DNA of 60,569 nucleotides from positions 1-60,569 of the forward strand of contig CAZBZS010000010.1 in assembly GCA_964496475.1 (NCBI GenBank), given 5' to 3'. The position numbers and the translations under genes are program-made. The notes below the pieces were generated by a model. It was not told the origin of the DNA. It worked only from the letters and a program-made list of their open reading frames with translations, and did not search any database. Source of the stretch: JASLPR01 sp964496475 (GTDB taxonomy: Bacteria; Chloroflexota; UBA11872; VXNJ01). Of the stretch, positions 43,144 to 51,859 are shown piece after piece. The number at the start of each line of letters is the position of its first letter. The first letter of the stretch is position 1.

Positions 43144-44598
43144 ATGGCCCTTCGAGATCTGCGCGAGTTCCTCAAGCTCCTGGACGAACGGGGTGAACTG
43201 CACCACATCACCGCCGAGGTCGACCCCGATCTGGAAATCACTGAAATTACCGACCGTGTCGTCAAGTCCGGCGGGCCGGCCCTCCTATTCGAAAACGTCA
43301 AGGGCTCTCCCTTCCCCTTGGCCACCAACATCTTCGGGTCCGAGTCCCGCATGAGCCTAGCGCTCGGCGTTGATGAGTGGAGCGAACTCGAACATCGCAT
43401 CGAGAAGCTCCTGGAACTGGCGATGGGGCCGCCGCCGAAGGGAATCTTTGGCAAGCTCGGAGCGCTCGGCGACATCATCAAGATGGGCCGGATCGGTCCC
43501 AAAGAAGTCGGATCGGGACCGTGCCAGGAGGTCGTCGAAACCGAGAATCCCTCGCTCGCCGAATTCCCCATCGTGAAGTGCTGGCCCGACGACGGCGGTC
43601 GCTACATCACCCTCCCGCTCGTCTTCACCCACGACCCCTCCACGGCCCGCCGCAACGTCGGTATGTACCGGCTCCAGGTATTCGACAAGCGGACCCTGGG
43701 CATGCACTGGCAACTTCATAAGGGCGGCAGCGAGCACTTCCGTCAGGCTAAAGACGAAAACCAGCGCATTGAGGTCGCCATCGCAATTGGCACCGATCCC
43801 GTTCTCACCTACGCCGCCACCGCGCCCCTGCCTCCAGACGTCGATGAGATGGTTTTCGCCGGCTTCCTACGGGGAAGGTCCGTGGAGATGGTGCGCTGCA
43901 AGACGGTGGATATTCTCGTGCCGGCCCACAGCGAGATCATCATCGAAGGTTACGTAGATCCCGCCGAGTCCCGCACGGAGGGCCCGTTTGGCGACCACAC
44001 GGGCGTGTACTCCCTAGCCGACGAATACCCGGTCCTGCATGTCACCGCCGTCACCCGGCGCGAAGATCCGATCTACGTCTCCACCATCGTCGGCCGCCCG
44101 CCGATGGAAGACGCCTACCTGGGAAAAGCCACCGAGCGCCTTTTTCTCCCTCTGATCCGGCTCATGATCCCCGAACTGGTGGACATCCACCTCCCGGTCG
44201 ATTCCGTGTTTCACAACTTCGCCCTGGCCTCCATCCGCAAGCGGTATCCCGGCCACGCCCGCAAGGTCATGCACGCCATCTGGGGGCTGGGCCAGATGAT
44301 GTTCACCAAGTTCGTCATCATTGTGGATGAAAACGTCGACGTGCAGAATCTGCGCGAAGTCCTGTGGCGCGTCGGCAATAACGTTGACCCGGCCCGCGAC
44401 GTCGAAATCGTCATGGGTCCGACCGACACCCTCGAGCACGCCTCCGCCCAACCCCACTACGGAGGGAAACTCGGCATCGACGCCACGATTAAGCTCCCCG
44501 AGGAAGGCCATCACCGGGAATGGCCTCCCGACGTTGTCATGTCCCCCGAGATCACGGACCTGGTGGACCGGCGCTGGTCCGAATTCGGCCTTGACTGA
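43144..44598 (+). CDS. ubiD: UbiD-family decarboxylase
   Basis: A 484-residue prenylated-FMN-dependent decarboxylase. Catalytic Glu residues lie in I-I-E-G-Y-V-D-P near 265 and R-T-E-G-P-F-G-D-H-T-G near 280. GGGAG precedes the ATG. The cofactor is made by UbiX, whose gene is two places downstream, with a UbiA-type prenyltransferase between, so the three work as a set that prenylates an aromatic acid and decarboxylates it. In many bacteria without ubiquinone this set belongs to menaquinone (futalosine route). Whether this is quinone synthesis or aromatic-acid catabolism cannot be fixed without the other mqn genes. Confidence 0.88.
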   Translation: MALRDLREFLKLLDERGELHHITAEVDPDLEITEITDRVVKSGGPALLFENVKGSPFPLATNIFGSESRMSLALGVDEWSELEHRIEKLLELAMGPPPKGIFGKLGALGDIIKMGRIGPKEVGSGPCQEVVETENPSLAEFPIVKCWPDDGGRYITLPLVFTHDPSTARRNVGMYRLQVFDKRTLGMHWQLHKGGSEHFRQAKDENQRIEVAIAIGTDPVLTYAATAPLPPDVDEMVFAGFLRGRSVEMVRCKTVDILVPAHSEIIIEGYVDPAESRTEGPFGDHTGVYSLADEYPVLHVTAVTRREDPIYVSTIVGRPPMEDAYLGKATERLFLPLIRLMIPELVDIHLPVDSVFHNFALASIRKRYPGHARKVMHAIWGLGQMMFTKFVIIVDENVDVQNLREVLWRVGNNVDPARDVEIVMGPTDTLEHASAQPHYGGKLGIDATIKLPEEGHHREWPPDVVMSPEITDLVDRRWSEFGLD

Positions 44599-44631
44599 CC
44601 CGTCCCGCTCAATCCTGGGTGGGGCTCGATC

Positions 44632-45489
44632 ATGATTGGCCGGGCCGGAGTCTACCTGGAGTCCGTACGCTTCCAGCACACGATCTTCGCCCTCCCCTTC
44701 GCGTTTGCTGCGATGCTTCTGGCCGCCGGCGGCTGGCCCGGCTGGTCCACCCTGGCATTCATCACTCTGGCCATGATCGGCGCCCGCACCGGCGCCATGG
44801 CGGCCAACCGACTGATTGACGCCCAACTCGATGCCCGTAATCCCCGCACCTCCTCGCGCGCGCTCCCCGCGGGCCTCATGCGTCAGCGGGAAATGCTGGC
44901 CCTCGCCGCCGCCGGTTTCATCTTGCTCGCCATCGCCGCCTGGCGACTTAACTTCACCGCCCTCGCCCTCGCCCCGGTCGCCGTCCTGCTCGTCTCCGCC
45001 TACCCTTACTTCAAGTGTTTCACTTGGCTATCTCACTGGTTCTTGGGCTTGGCCGACGCAATCGCGGTCGCCGGCGCCTGGATCGGTGTCACCGCCGGAC
45101 TCGACCTCGCGGCGGTCTTACTCACCCTGGCCATGATGTTCTGGATCGCCGGCTTCGATGTCATCTACGCCTGCCAGGACGTCGAAATCGACCGCCGCGA
45201 GGGACTCCACTCGGTCCCGGCCCGATTCGGCATCGGCCCGGCTCTATGGTTCTCCCGCGTCTCTCACCTCATCGCCGTCGCCTGCATGTTCGCGTTGGGC
45301 CTTGTCGCGGAACTAAGCTGGGTGTACTGGATCGGGGTGGCCGCCGCCGCAGGCATTCTCGTTTACGAAGCCGCCCTCGTCAGACCGAACAACCTTGATA
45401 ATCTGCAAAAAGCGTTTTTCGACATGAATGGCTATGTTTCCGTGGTCTTCATGGCGTCCGTCATACTTCACTTTGCGATCGCCGCATGA
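44632..45489 (+). CDS. UbiA-family prenyltransferase
   Basis: A 285-residue membrane enzyme with about eight helices. The two aspartate motifs that hold Mg-diphosphate are clear: N-R-L-I-D-A-Q-L-D near residue 61 and Y-A-C-Q-D-V-E-I-D near 179. It attaches a polyprenyl chain to an aromatic acid at the membrane. The gene ends in ATGA overlapping the ubiX start by four bases, so translation is coupled. UbiD and UbiX neighbours support quinone synthesis (MqnP/UbiA-like). Confidence 0.88.
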   Translation: MIGRAGVYLESVRFQHTIFALPFAFAAMLLAAGGWPGWSTLAFITLAMIGARTGAMAANRLIDAQLDARNPRTSSRALPAGLMRQREMLALAAAGFILLAIAAWRLNFTALALAPVAVLLVSAYPYFKCFTWLSHWFLGLADAIAVAGAWIGVTAGLDLAAVLLTLAMMFWIAGFDVIYACQDVEIDRREGLHSVPARFGIGPALWFSRVSHLIAVACMFALGLVAELSWVYWIGVAAAAGILVYEAALVRPNNLDNLQKAFFDMNGYVSVVFMASVILHFAIAA

Positions 45490-46088
45490 GCACTTCCGAC
45501 CGACCCGAAAACGTCGCCCTGGCCGTATCCGGCGCCAGCGGCGCGATAATCGCCAGAGAGTTCGGCGCCGCCGTCCTGGAACGCGGATTCCATCTGCATT
45601 TCATCTGCACGCGCTACGGCCGGCTCATGTGGGAACACGAATTGGGTGAGACCGTGGACGCCACAATCGCCGACTTGCAGACCCGGGGCCCCGTCACCGT
45701 CCACAAGGCCGGCGAGATGACCTCCGCGCTGGCCAGCGGCTCGTTTCCGGTCCGCGCCTATGCCGTTATCCCCTGCAGCATGGCCAGCGTGGCCGCCATC
45801 GCAACCGGAGTCGGTACTAGTCTCGTGCACCGCATGGCCGACGTCGCGATCAAGGAGCGGCGTCCGCTCGTTGTGGTCCCTCGCGAAACTCCCCTATCCC
45901 CAATTCACCTCCAAAATTTGCTGACTCTCGGCCAGGTCGGAGTGACCGTCCTGCCACCGATGCCCGCGTTCTACCAGCACCCCGAATCGCTGGATGACGT
46001 GATCGACGAAGTAGTTCAACGCGCCCTTGCCGCTCTCGGCCTCATCTCAGAATTGCCCCGAGCCCTCCAGTGGGGCGCCGGCTCCTGA
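45486..46088 (+). CDS. ubiX: flavin prenyltransferase UbiX
   Basis: A 200-residue flavoprotein that joins dimethylallyl phosphate to FMN to make the cofactor of UbiD. Motifs: V-S-G-A-S-G-A near residue 17, P-C-S-M-A-S-V near 98, R-R-P-L-V-V-V-P-R near 126 and T-P-L-S near 136. ATG overlaps the prenyltransferase stop as ATGA. The product directly serves the UbiD enzyme of the same operon. Confidence 0.9.
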   Translation: MSTSDRPENVALAVSGASGAIIAREFGAAVLERGFHLHFICTRYGRLMWEHELGETVDATIADLQTRGPVTVHKAGEMTSALASGSFPVRAYAVIPCSMASVAAIATGVGTSLVHRMADVAIKERRPLVVVPRETPLSPIHLQNLLTLGQVGVTVLPPMPAFYQHPESLDDVIDEVVQRALAALGLISELPRALQWGAGS

Positions 46089-46133
46089 ATAGCCCCTCTA
46101 CCACCTCTCAGCTCCGACCCGAAAGGTAGTCCC

Positions 46134-46931
46134 TTGCCCCTCACCACCCTGATCTTCGACCTTGACGAGACCATCATGGCCGACAACCCGTCGGCCGAAG
46201 CGGCCGCCGTGGCCGCCGCCGAGATTGCGGGCGCCCGCCACTACATCGATGCCCATGCCCTCGCCACCAGCCTGTTTGAATCCGCTCGGGCCCTCTGGCG
46301 CGCGTCGGACCTCAGCCCCCATGCCCGCGACCTCGGCGCCAGCTCTTGGGAAGGTCTCTGGGGCGATTTCGACGACCCCGATCCCCGCCTCCAGGCGCTC
46401 GCCCGCTGGCTACCCGAATTTCGCCTCCGTGCCTGGAGCCTCGCCCTGGCCGATCACGACATAGATGACGAAGCCCTGTCCCTTGAGCTGGCCGATGCCT
46501 TCCGCCGCGAACGCCGCGCCCGTCACCTGGTATTCCCCGAAGCCCTGGCCGCCCTTGACGACCTGGCCACGGACTATCGCCTGTCCCTGCTCACCAACGG
46601 CTCACCGAACGTACAGAACGAGAAGATCGACGGCGCGGACCTGCGCGGTCGCTTTGATCCCATCGTCATCTCCGGCGAAGTTGGCGCCGGCAAACCCGAT
46701 CCGGCCGCGTTTCGGCACATCCTCGGTCTGGTGGGACTCGAACCCGCGCAGACGGCCATGATCGGGGACAGCTTCCGGCGCGATATCGTTGGCGCGGCCG
46801 AGCTGGGCATGTTCACCATCTGGCTGAACCGCTTCCGCAAGACACTGCCTGCCGATGTCCCTGACGATCTCCCCAAAGCCGACGCCGAAGTCTACGACCT
46901 TTCGCAGATTCGCGCGGTACTCCCCGGCTAG
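46134..46931 (+). CDS. HAD-superfamily hydrolase, subfamily IA
   Basis: A 265-residue phosphatase-like protein. Motif I is F-D-L-D-E-T near residue 8, motif II L-T-N-G near 151, motif III Lys in G-K-P-D near 184 and motif IV G-D-S-F-R-R-D near 210. The helical cap between motifs I and II (residues 20-120) is of the C1 type. TTG start with GAAAGG upstream. It lies behind ubiX and overlaps the convergent aldo/keto-reductase gene by four bases. Substrate unknown. Confidence 0.83.
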   Translation: MPLTTLIFDLDETIMADNPSAEAAAVAAAEIAGARHYIDAHALATSLFESARALWRASDLSPHARDLGASSWEGLWGDFDDPDPRLQALARWLPEFRLRAWSLALADHDIDDEALSLELADAFRRERRARHLVFPEALAALDDLATDYRLSLLTNGSPNVQNEKIDGADLRGRFDPIVISGEVGAGKPDPAAFRHILGLVGLEPAQTAMIGDSFRRDIVGAAELGMFTIWLNRFRKTLPADVPDDLPKADAEVYDLSQIRAVLPG

Positions 46932-47893
46932 TCCGCCAGCGGGTCCGATCCCGCCTCGCGAATTGTCGCCAACTCGTCGTCCGTCAGTTTCACGTCCGCG
47001 GCCGCGGCATTCGCCCGGGCCTGGTCCGGCGACTTCATCCCCGGAATAGTGCAGCTAACGGCCGGGTGCGCCAGCACGTATGCGAGAGCAATATCAACCA
47101 TCGACCGCTCCGGAGTGACCAGCGCCTTAACCTCCTCCGCCACCGCCAATTCCCGCAGAAAGAGCTCACGCCTTTCCCCCTCGTTCCACCCTCTTCGTAC
47201 CGAGTCAGTGAACCTGGCGTCCCGATCATAGCTGCCGGTCAGCACCCCCTGTCCCAGCGCACCCCGGATTTGCGTCCCAATGTTGCGCTCCGCGCACGTC
47301 TTCAGCGCCCCCACCTCCGGGCCTCGCCGCACGATGCTGTAATCGATCTGCACCACCCCACAGTTCCCCATCCGGTCGAATTTCTCGATCACTCTAGGGT
47401 TCATGGTGGACACTCCGTAGCTGCGAATCTTCCCCTGCCCGAACAGCTGCTCGAAGGACTCCACGAACAGGTCTGCGTCCTCCGGATCAGCCTGGTGGCA
47501 CAGCAGGACATCGATGTAATCCGTCTGCAGCCGGTGCAGCGCTGAATGGCAGGCATTGATGATGTGCAGAGGATGTGTGTATCGCAAGTAGTGGTCCTGT
47601 CGTCGAAGGAAATTACCCACTTTCGTCGAGACAAAAACGTCTTGTCGTCGACCCTTCAGCGCCGTCCCTAACCGCTCCTCCGCCACCAACGGGCCGTAGC
47701 CGTCCGCCACATCGTAAAAGTTCACCCCGGCGTCGTGAGCGGCATGGACAGTGGCCGTCGCCAGCTCGTCGTCCATGTCCCCCCACTGCCCGCCCAATGC
47801 CCACGCTCCCCTGCTGATCGCCGAAACCTCAAACCCCGTCTTCTCCAGCGTTCGATGCTCCACAAGTACCCCTGATCGATTGGCTCCGGGCAT
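46928..47893 (-). CDS. aldo/keto reductase
   Basis: A 321-residue NAD(P)H-dependent reductase with the full catalytic tetrad: Asp and Tyr in Y-D-V-A-D-G-Y near residue 60-66, Lys in S-T-K-V near 91 and His in L-L-C-H-Q near 133. The C-terminal N-A-A-A-A-D segment is near the cofactor site. A GTG near 47869 (V-L-V-E-H-R-T-L-E-K) is an alternative start to 47893. It lies 18 bases behind a second family member that has lost the tetrad. Confidence 0.85.
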   Translation of the reverse strand: MPGANRSGVLVEHRTLEKTGFEVSAISRGAWALGGQWGDMDDELATATVHAAHDAGVNFYDVADGYGPLVAEERLGTALKGRRQDVFVSTKVGNFLRRQDHYLRYTHPLHIINACHSALHRLQTDYIDVLLCHQADPEDADLFVESFEQLFGQGKIRSYGVSTMNPRVIEKFDRMGNCGVVQIDYSIVRRGPEVGALKTCAERNIGTQIRGALGQGVLTGSYDRDARFTDSVRRGWNEGERRELFLRELAVAEEVKALVTPERSMVDIALAYVLAHPAVSCTIPGMKSPDQARANAAAADVKLTDDELATIREAGSDPLAD

Positions 47894-47911
47894 CGCCCGG
47901 CCTCCACTAAC

Positions 47912-48889
47912 TTATTTCGCAAACCCCGCTCGTTGCAGCCTAGTGATCGCGGCCAGTTCATCATTGCCCAGCGGCCGCATGTTCCCCACCGCCACGTCCT
48001 CCTCCACATGCTTGGGTCGGAACGCTCCAGTCAACGCAACCGACACTCCTCTATTTGCCAGCACGTACAGGAGCGCCGCCTGCATGATCGTCCGGTCTTC
48101 CCTGACAAGGAACGAGAGCTTCGCCGCCCTCCGGATCAATTCTTCCACGTCGGCCCGTTGCAGCCGGCTGCGCTCATCGTCGGCGCCAAACTCCTCCATG
48201 CTGTCGATCGTGCCCGTCAGCAGGCCGTCCGCCAGCACGCCCTGGGCCACGATCCCGATACCTTGCGATCGCGCCTCGGCGAACGTCTCCGCCTGATCCG
48301 CTTCGAAAATGTTGTAACGCACCCCGATCACGTTCAAACCGACGTCCAGTAACGGCGCCAGATCCGCGTCCGAGTCCGAGATATCCACGCCGACGAATCC
48401 GGCCTTGCCCGTCTGCGCCACATTCCGCAACGCCTCCAGGCAGCCGCCCTCGTCCAGCTCCGCCTGGGTCGGATTTTGAAGCATGAAGACATCCACGTCA
48501 TAGCTCTTCAACCGCTCAATGCTCGCGTCCAGGCCGGCCATCAGCGACTCGTACGAGAAATCGCGTATCAGGATTCCATCCTGGGTCTCCAGGCCGCCCA
48601 TCGCCCCGACCACCCAGTAGTCCCGATCCCGCGCTATCGCGCGTCCAATCACCTCCTGCCCGTGCCCGTCTCCATGGGCCGGACTCGTCAGAATGAAGTT
48701 CATCCCCAGCTGTCGCGCCCGCGCGATCATCTGCACCGAGGCGTCGTCATCGGGCACGCCGAAGCCATGCGGTACCTTCTCTCCATCTTCACCCAACCAG
48801 ATTGTCCCACCGATCTCAAGCGTCCCCAGGCCGATTTCCGACACGCGCAGACCGGGCCGCCCGGGCGCGCCCAGTTCGCGATACCTCAT
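47912..48889 (-). CDS. aldo/keto-reductase-fold protein lacking the catalytic tetrad
   Basis: A 325-residue protein that aligns end to end with aldo/keto reductases, but all four catalytic residues are changed. The Asp position is Leu67, the Tyr position His72, the Lys position about Met97 and the His position Gln138 (in F-M-L-Q-N-P). The frame is intact, the family repeats G-I-G-I-V-A-Q and L-T-G-A-F are present, and ATG is well placed. So it is probably a maintained non-reductase member, for example a binding or regulatory partner of the adjacent active enzyme, rather than a pseudogene. Confidence 0.72.
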   Translation of the reverse strand: MRYRELGAPGRPGLRVSEIGLGTLEIGGTIWLGEDGEKVPHGFGVPDDDASVQMIARARQLGMNFILTSPAHGDGHGQEVIGRAIARDRDYWVVGAMGGLETQDGILIRDFSYESLMAGLDASIERLKSYDVDVFMLQNPTQAELDEGGCLEALRNVAQTGKAGFVGVDISDSDADLAPLLDVGLNVIGVRYNIFEADQAETFAEARSQGIGIVAQGVLADGLLTGTIDSMEEFGADDERSRLQRADVEELIRRAAKLSFLVREDRTIMQAALLYVLANRGVSVALTGAFRPKHVEEDVAVGNMRPLGNDELAAITRLQRAGFAK

Positions 48890-48962
48890 CGGGATCTCCT
48901 GAGAATGGGGCAGTTTCGTTTTTGGCCTTCTATTGTCAACGCCCGCCGCTCGCGGGGCAAAC

Positions 48963-49679
48963 CTATCCCGACCAGTACTCCGTGCCTGACCCGATCGTAC
49001 GCACTCGCCTCACCCCCAGTACTCCCTGTCGCTCGCCGTACCGGCAGTTCGCCAGTAGCACGCACTCCTCGCACCGCGGTGTCTTGCGGCACGTCGCTTT
49101 ACCGTGTTGGATTATCAACGCGTGTAACTCCGCATACTGCCGCACATCCGGTTCCAGCACCTCCATCACAGCCTCTCGCAACACCTTTCGCGATAGGTCC
49201 GCCGGCGCTATCCCCATCCGATCCAACAACCGGACTGTATAAGTGTCGATCACGAACGAGGGCTGCTTGCTCGCGTATAGGATGATCGCGTCGGCCGTTT
49301 CCGCTCCGATTCCCCAGATTCCCAGCAATTCCCCGCGCAGCTGCTCCAACGGCAAACTCAGAAACCTGCCTAGGTCGCCCTCGTGACTGTCCAACACGTG
49401 TTCGCAAAAGGCCGCCAGCTTCGCCGCCTTCTGGTTGTAATAGCCTGAAGGTCTCGCCAGTTCCGCCAACTCGGCCTGGGAGAGCATCGCGATCCCAATC
49501 ACCGAATCGGCCCCCCTGGACTCGATGTTGTCCAGCGCCCGCCGCGCATTCACCCACGCCGTGTTTTGCACGAGGATGGCCCCAGCACACATCTCGAACG
49601 AATGCCGCGCCGGCCACCATTCCTGCGGGCCATGCTCGGCTCGCAGCACCCGATGGAGCTCAGTCAGCCGCTGGCCCAA
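48963..49679 (-). CDS. endonuclease III-family DNA glycosylase (HhH-GPD, iron-sulfur)
   Basis: A 238-residue base-excision-repair protein. The helix-hairpin-helix is L-L-G-I-W-G-I-G near residue 117, the catalytic Asp is in F-V-I-D-T-Y near 143, and four Cys at the end (C-x6-C-x2-C-x5-C, near 196-212) bind a [4Fe-4S] cluster. At the site of the lyase Lys in E. coli Nth it has Glu (G-A-E-T), as in monofunctional glycosylases of the MagIII type, which remove alkylated bases. The start is uncertain (TTG 49679 or further upstream near the thrS end). Confidence 0.84.
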   Translation of the reverse strand: MGQRLTELHRVLRAEHGPQEWWPARHSFEMCAGAILVQNTAWVNARRALDNIESRGADSVIGIAMLSQAELAELARPSGYYNQKAAKLAAFCEHVLDSHEGDLGRFLSLPLEQLRGELLGIWGIGAETADAIILYASKQPSFVIDTYTVRLLDRMGIAPADLSRKVLREAVMEVLEPDVRQYAELHALIIQHGKATCRKTPRCEECVLLANCRYGERQGVLGVRRVRTIGSGTEYWSG

Positions 49680-49734
49680 TACCTTCGGGTCGAGCCAGTA
49701 CGATTCGCTCCCAGTCGGGGACTTGTCCTCGTTT

Positions 49735-51507
49735 TCATTGGTCCGCGTCGCCGAAGCCGTACCCCTCCGCCCGATCCACAGCCACTTTTGTCGCCGCCGC
49801 GATAAAAGCGTCCACGTCCATCGCCCCCAGATCCTGTTCCGACCGCAGTCGCACCGACACCTTGCCCGCCTCGACGTCCCGGTCGCCCACCACCAGCATG
49901 TACGGAATCTTCTGCATCTGGCCGTTACGGATCTTGCGATTCATGCGCTCGCTGCGCGCATCCACTTCCACTCGCAACCCGGCCCCTCGCATTAGTTTCG
50001 CCGCTTCCTGGCAATATTGCTCGTGCCGATCCGCGATCGGGATCATCATCACCTGCACCGGCGCGAGCCACAAGGGAAACGCGCCGGCGTAGTGCTCGAT
50101 CAAGATCGCCACAAACCGTTCGATCGAGCCTAGCAGGGCCCGGTGCACCATTACCGGTCGCTTGGGCTTGCCGTCCTCGTCCTCGTACTCGATGTCGAAT
50201 CGCTCGGGCAGGTTGAAGTCAACCTGGACCGTCGTGAGTTGCCAGGTCCGCCCGATGGCGTCCCGCACTTTGATGTCGATCTTGGGCCCGTAGAACGCCG
50301 CCTCGCCCGGAACCCGCGTGTATTCCAGTCCTTCCGCCTCCAGCGCCTCGACCAGCCCGCTCTCGGCAAGTTCCCATAGGTCATCCTCGCCAACGTACTT
50401 TTCGTCGTCGCTCTCGTCACGCACGCTCAGCTCGATCTTAAGCTCGGTGAATCCGAACGTGCCCAGAATGAAGCGGGCGATGTCCAGCGCCGCCGCCACC
50501 TCCGCCGCAAATTGATCTGGCCGGCAGAAGATGTGGGCGTCGTCCTGAGTGAAGCCGCGCACCCGCAGCGCCCCGTGCAACACCCCGGAGCGCTCGAAGC
50601 GGTAGACGGTTCCGAGCTCCCCAAGCCGCAGGGGCAGGTCGCGGTAGCTGCGAGTCCGAGAGCCGAAGATTTTGACGTGGAACGGGCAGTTCATCGGCTT
50701 GTTGATGAACGACTGGTGCTCTAGTTCCATCTCCGGGAACAGTCCGTCGGCGTACCAGCGCGTGTGCCCGCTGGTTTCCCACAGTTCCTTGCGCCCGATG
50801 TGCGGGGTGAAGACGAGATCGTAGCCGCGCTCGCGATGCACAGCACGCCAGTAATCCTCGACAATCTCCCGCAACACTCCGCCCTTCGGATGCCACAGCA
50901 CCAGTCCCGCCCCCACATCCGGGTTGATCGAAAACAGGTCCAGCTCGCGAGCCAGAGTACGGTGATCTCGCCGCAGCGCCTCCTCGCGCCGATGCAGGAA
51001 CTCCTTCAGGTCTTTCTTGGACGGAAAGCTGGTTGCATAAATGCGCTGTAATTGCGGCCGATTCTCATCGCCCTTCCAGTAGGCCCCAGCAACGGACAGG
51101 AGCTTGTAGACCCCCACCCGTCGTGTATCCGCTACATGCGGCCCGGCGCAGAGATCGAAGAATGCGCCCGATCTGTAAAGCGAGATTGTCTCGCCCTTCC
51201 CGACCAGTTCCCGGATAGCCTCCACCTTGTAGGTCTGTCCAGCTTCTTCAAAAAGCCTCAGCGCCTCTTCCCCCGAGACCTCCTCGTAAACAAACGGATC
51301 GGCCGCCTTCACCACCGCTTTCATCCGCCGCTCGACCTCTTCCAGATCTTCCGGAGTCAGCGACCGCGGCAGGTCAAAGTCGTAGTAAAACCCGTCCTCG
51401 ATCGGCGGCCCGAAGCCTAGCTGCGCATCGGGAAACATCTCCTGCACCGCCGTCGCCATTACATGGGCGCACGAGTGGCGCATCCTCTCAAGTTCGTTCA
51501 TTGCCAT
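49735..51507 (-). CDS. thrS: threonyl-tRNA synthetase
   Basis: A 590-residue class II synthetase. The editing domain comes first (H-S-C-A-H-V near residue 11 and the C-A-G-P-H zinc-type site near 119). The catalytic core follows, with M-N-C-P-F-H near 283 (zinc-binding Cys), R-V-R-G-F-T-Q-D-D near 320 and R-A-L-L-G-S near 462, then the anticodon-binding domain. The N-terminal TGS domain of E. coli ThrS is missing, as in several other bacteria. ATG start. It is followed by the endonuclease III homologue on the same strand. No convincing T-box was found upstream. Confidence 0.94.
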   Translation of the reverse strand: MAMNELERMRHSCAHVMATAVQEMFPDAQLGFGPPIEDGFYYDFDLPRSLTPEDLEEVERRMKAVVKAADPFVYEEVSGEEALRLFEEAGQTYKVEAIRELVGKGETISLYRSGAFFDLCAGPHVADTRRVGVYKLLSVAGAYWKGDENRPQLQRIYATSFPSKKDLKEFLHRREEALRRDHRTLARELDLFSINPDVGAGLVLWHPKGGVLREIVEDYWRAVHRERGYDLVFTPHIGRKELWETSGHTRWYADGLFPEMELEHQSFINKPMNCPFHVKIFGSRTRSYRDLPLRLGELGTVYRFERSGVLHGALRVRGFTQDDAHIFCRPDQFAAEVAAALDIARFILGTFGFTELKIELSVRDESDDEKYVGEDDLWELAESGLVEALEAEGLEYTRVPGEAAFYGPKIDIKVRDAIGRTWQLTTVQVDFNLPERFDIEYEDEDGKPKRPVMVHRALLGSIERFVAILIEHYAGAFPLWLAPVQVMMIPIADRHEQYCQEAAKLMRGAGLRVEVDARSERMNRKIRNGQMQKIPYMLVVGDRDVEAGKVSVRLRSEQDLGAMDVDAFIAAATKVAVDRAEGYGFGDADQ

Positions 51508-51605
51508 CAGGTCATCTCCGGCGTGATTTCAAAACAGGTCGTCAGATCGGCGGTTGCCCGAAATTAGCTGGCGGTGAGCCCCTCCTCGACATCCCAGCTA
51601 GCGGG

Positions 51606-51776
51606 TCACCCGTCGGGAGGGGGCGGTAGTGACGGTGTTGCCGATATGTTCCTGCACGCCTGACCTTCGATCTGTTCGCGAAAACGGGCGACCCAGCCGC
51701 CGCAGACATCGCAGCGTATCACAGCGATTCCGCCGTATTTATCCGGAAATCGAACCAGCTTGGGCCGCCGCGTCAT
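51606..51776 (-). CDS. possible small CxxC protein (56 residues)
   Basis: An ATG-started minus-strand frame encodes M-T-R-R-P-K-L-V-R-F-P, then R-C-D-V-C-G-G-W near residue 24, a later lone Cys, and a proline-rich end. C-D-V-C-G also occurs in the zinc ribbon at 16118. The frame lies upstream of thrS on the same strand and nothing else occupies this 350-base stretch. Family unknown; expression uncertain. Confidence 0.35.
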   Translation of the reverse strand: MTRRPKLVRFPDKYGGIAVIRCDVCGGWVARFREQIEGQACRNISATPSLPPPPDG

Positions 51777-51859
51777 CCTTGCTATCTTCCAGGTTCTACC
51801 TTGATGGCAGCACCCAGCACCCCGGCGCCGCCGTCTCTCCGAGTCTTCGGTTCTGACTG

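Noticed and set aside
51508..51640. T-box leader upstream of thrS
   Set aside because: A sequence reading GGGTGACCCGC on the minus strand recalls the T-box core only loosely. The conserved core and specifier arrangement could not be found.
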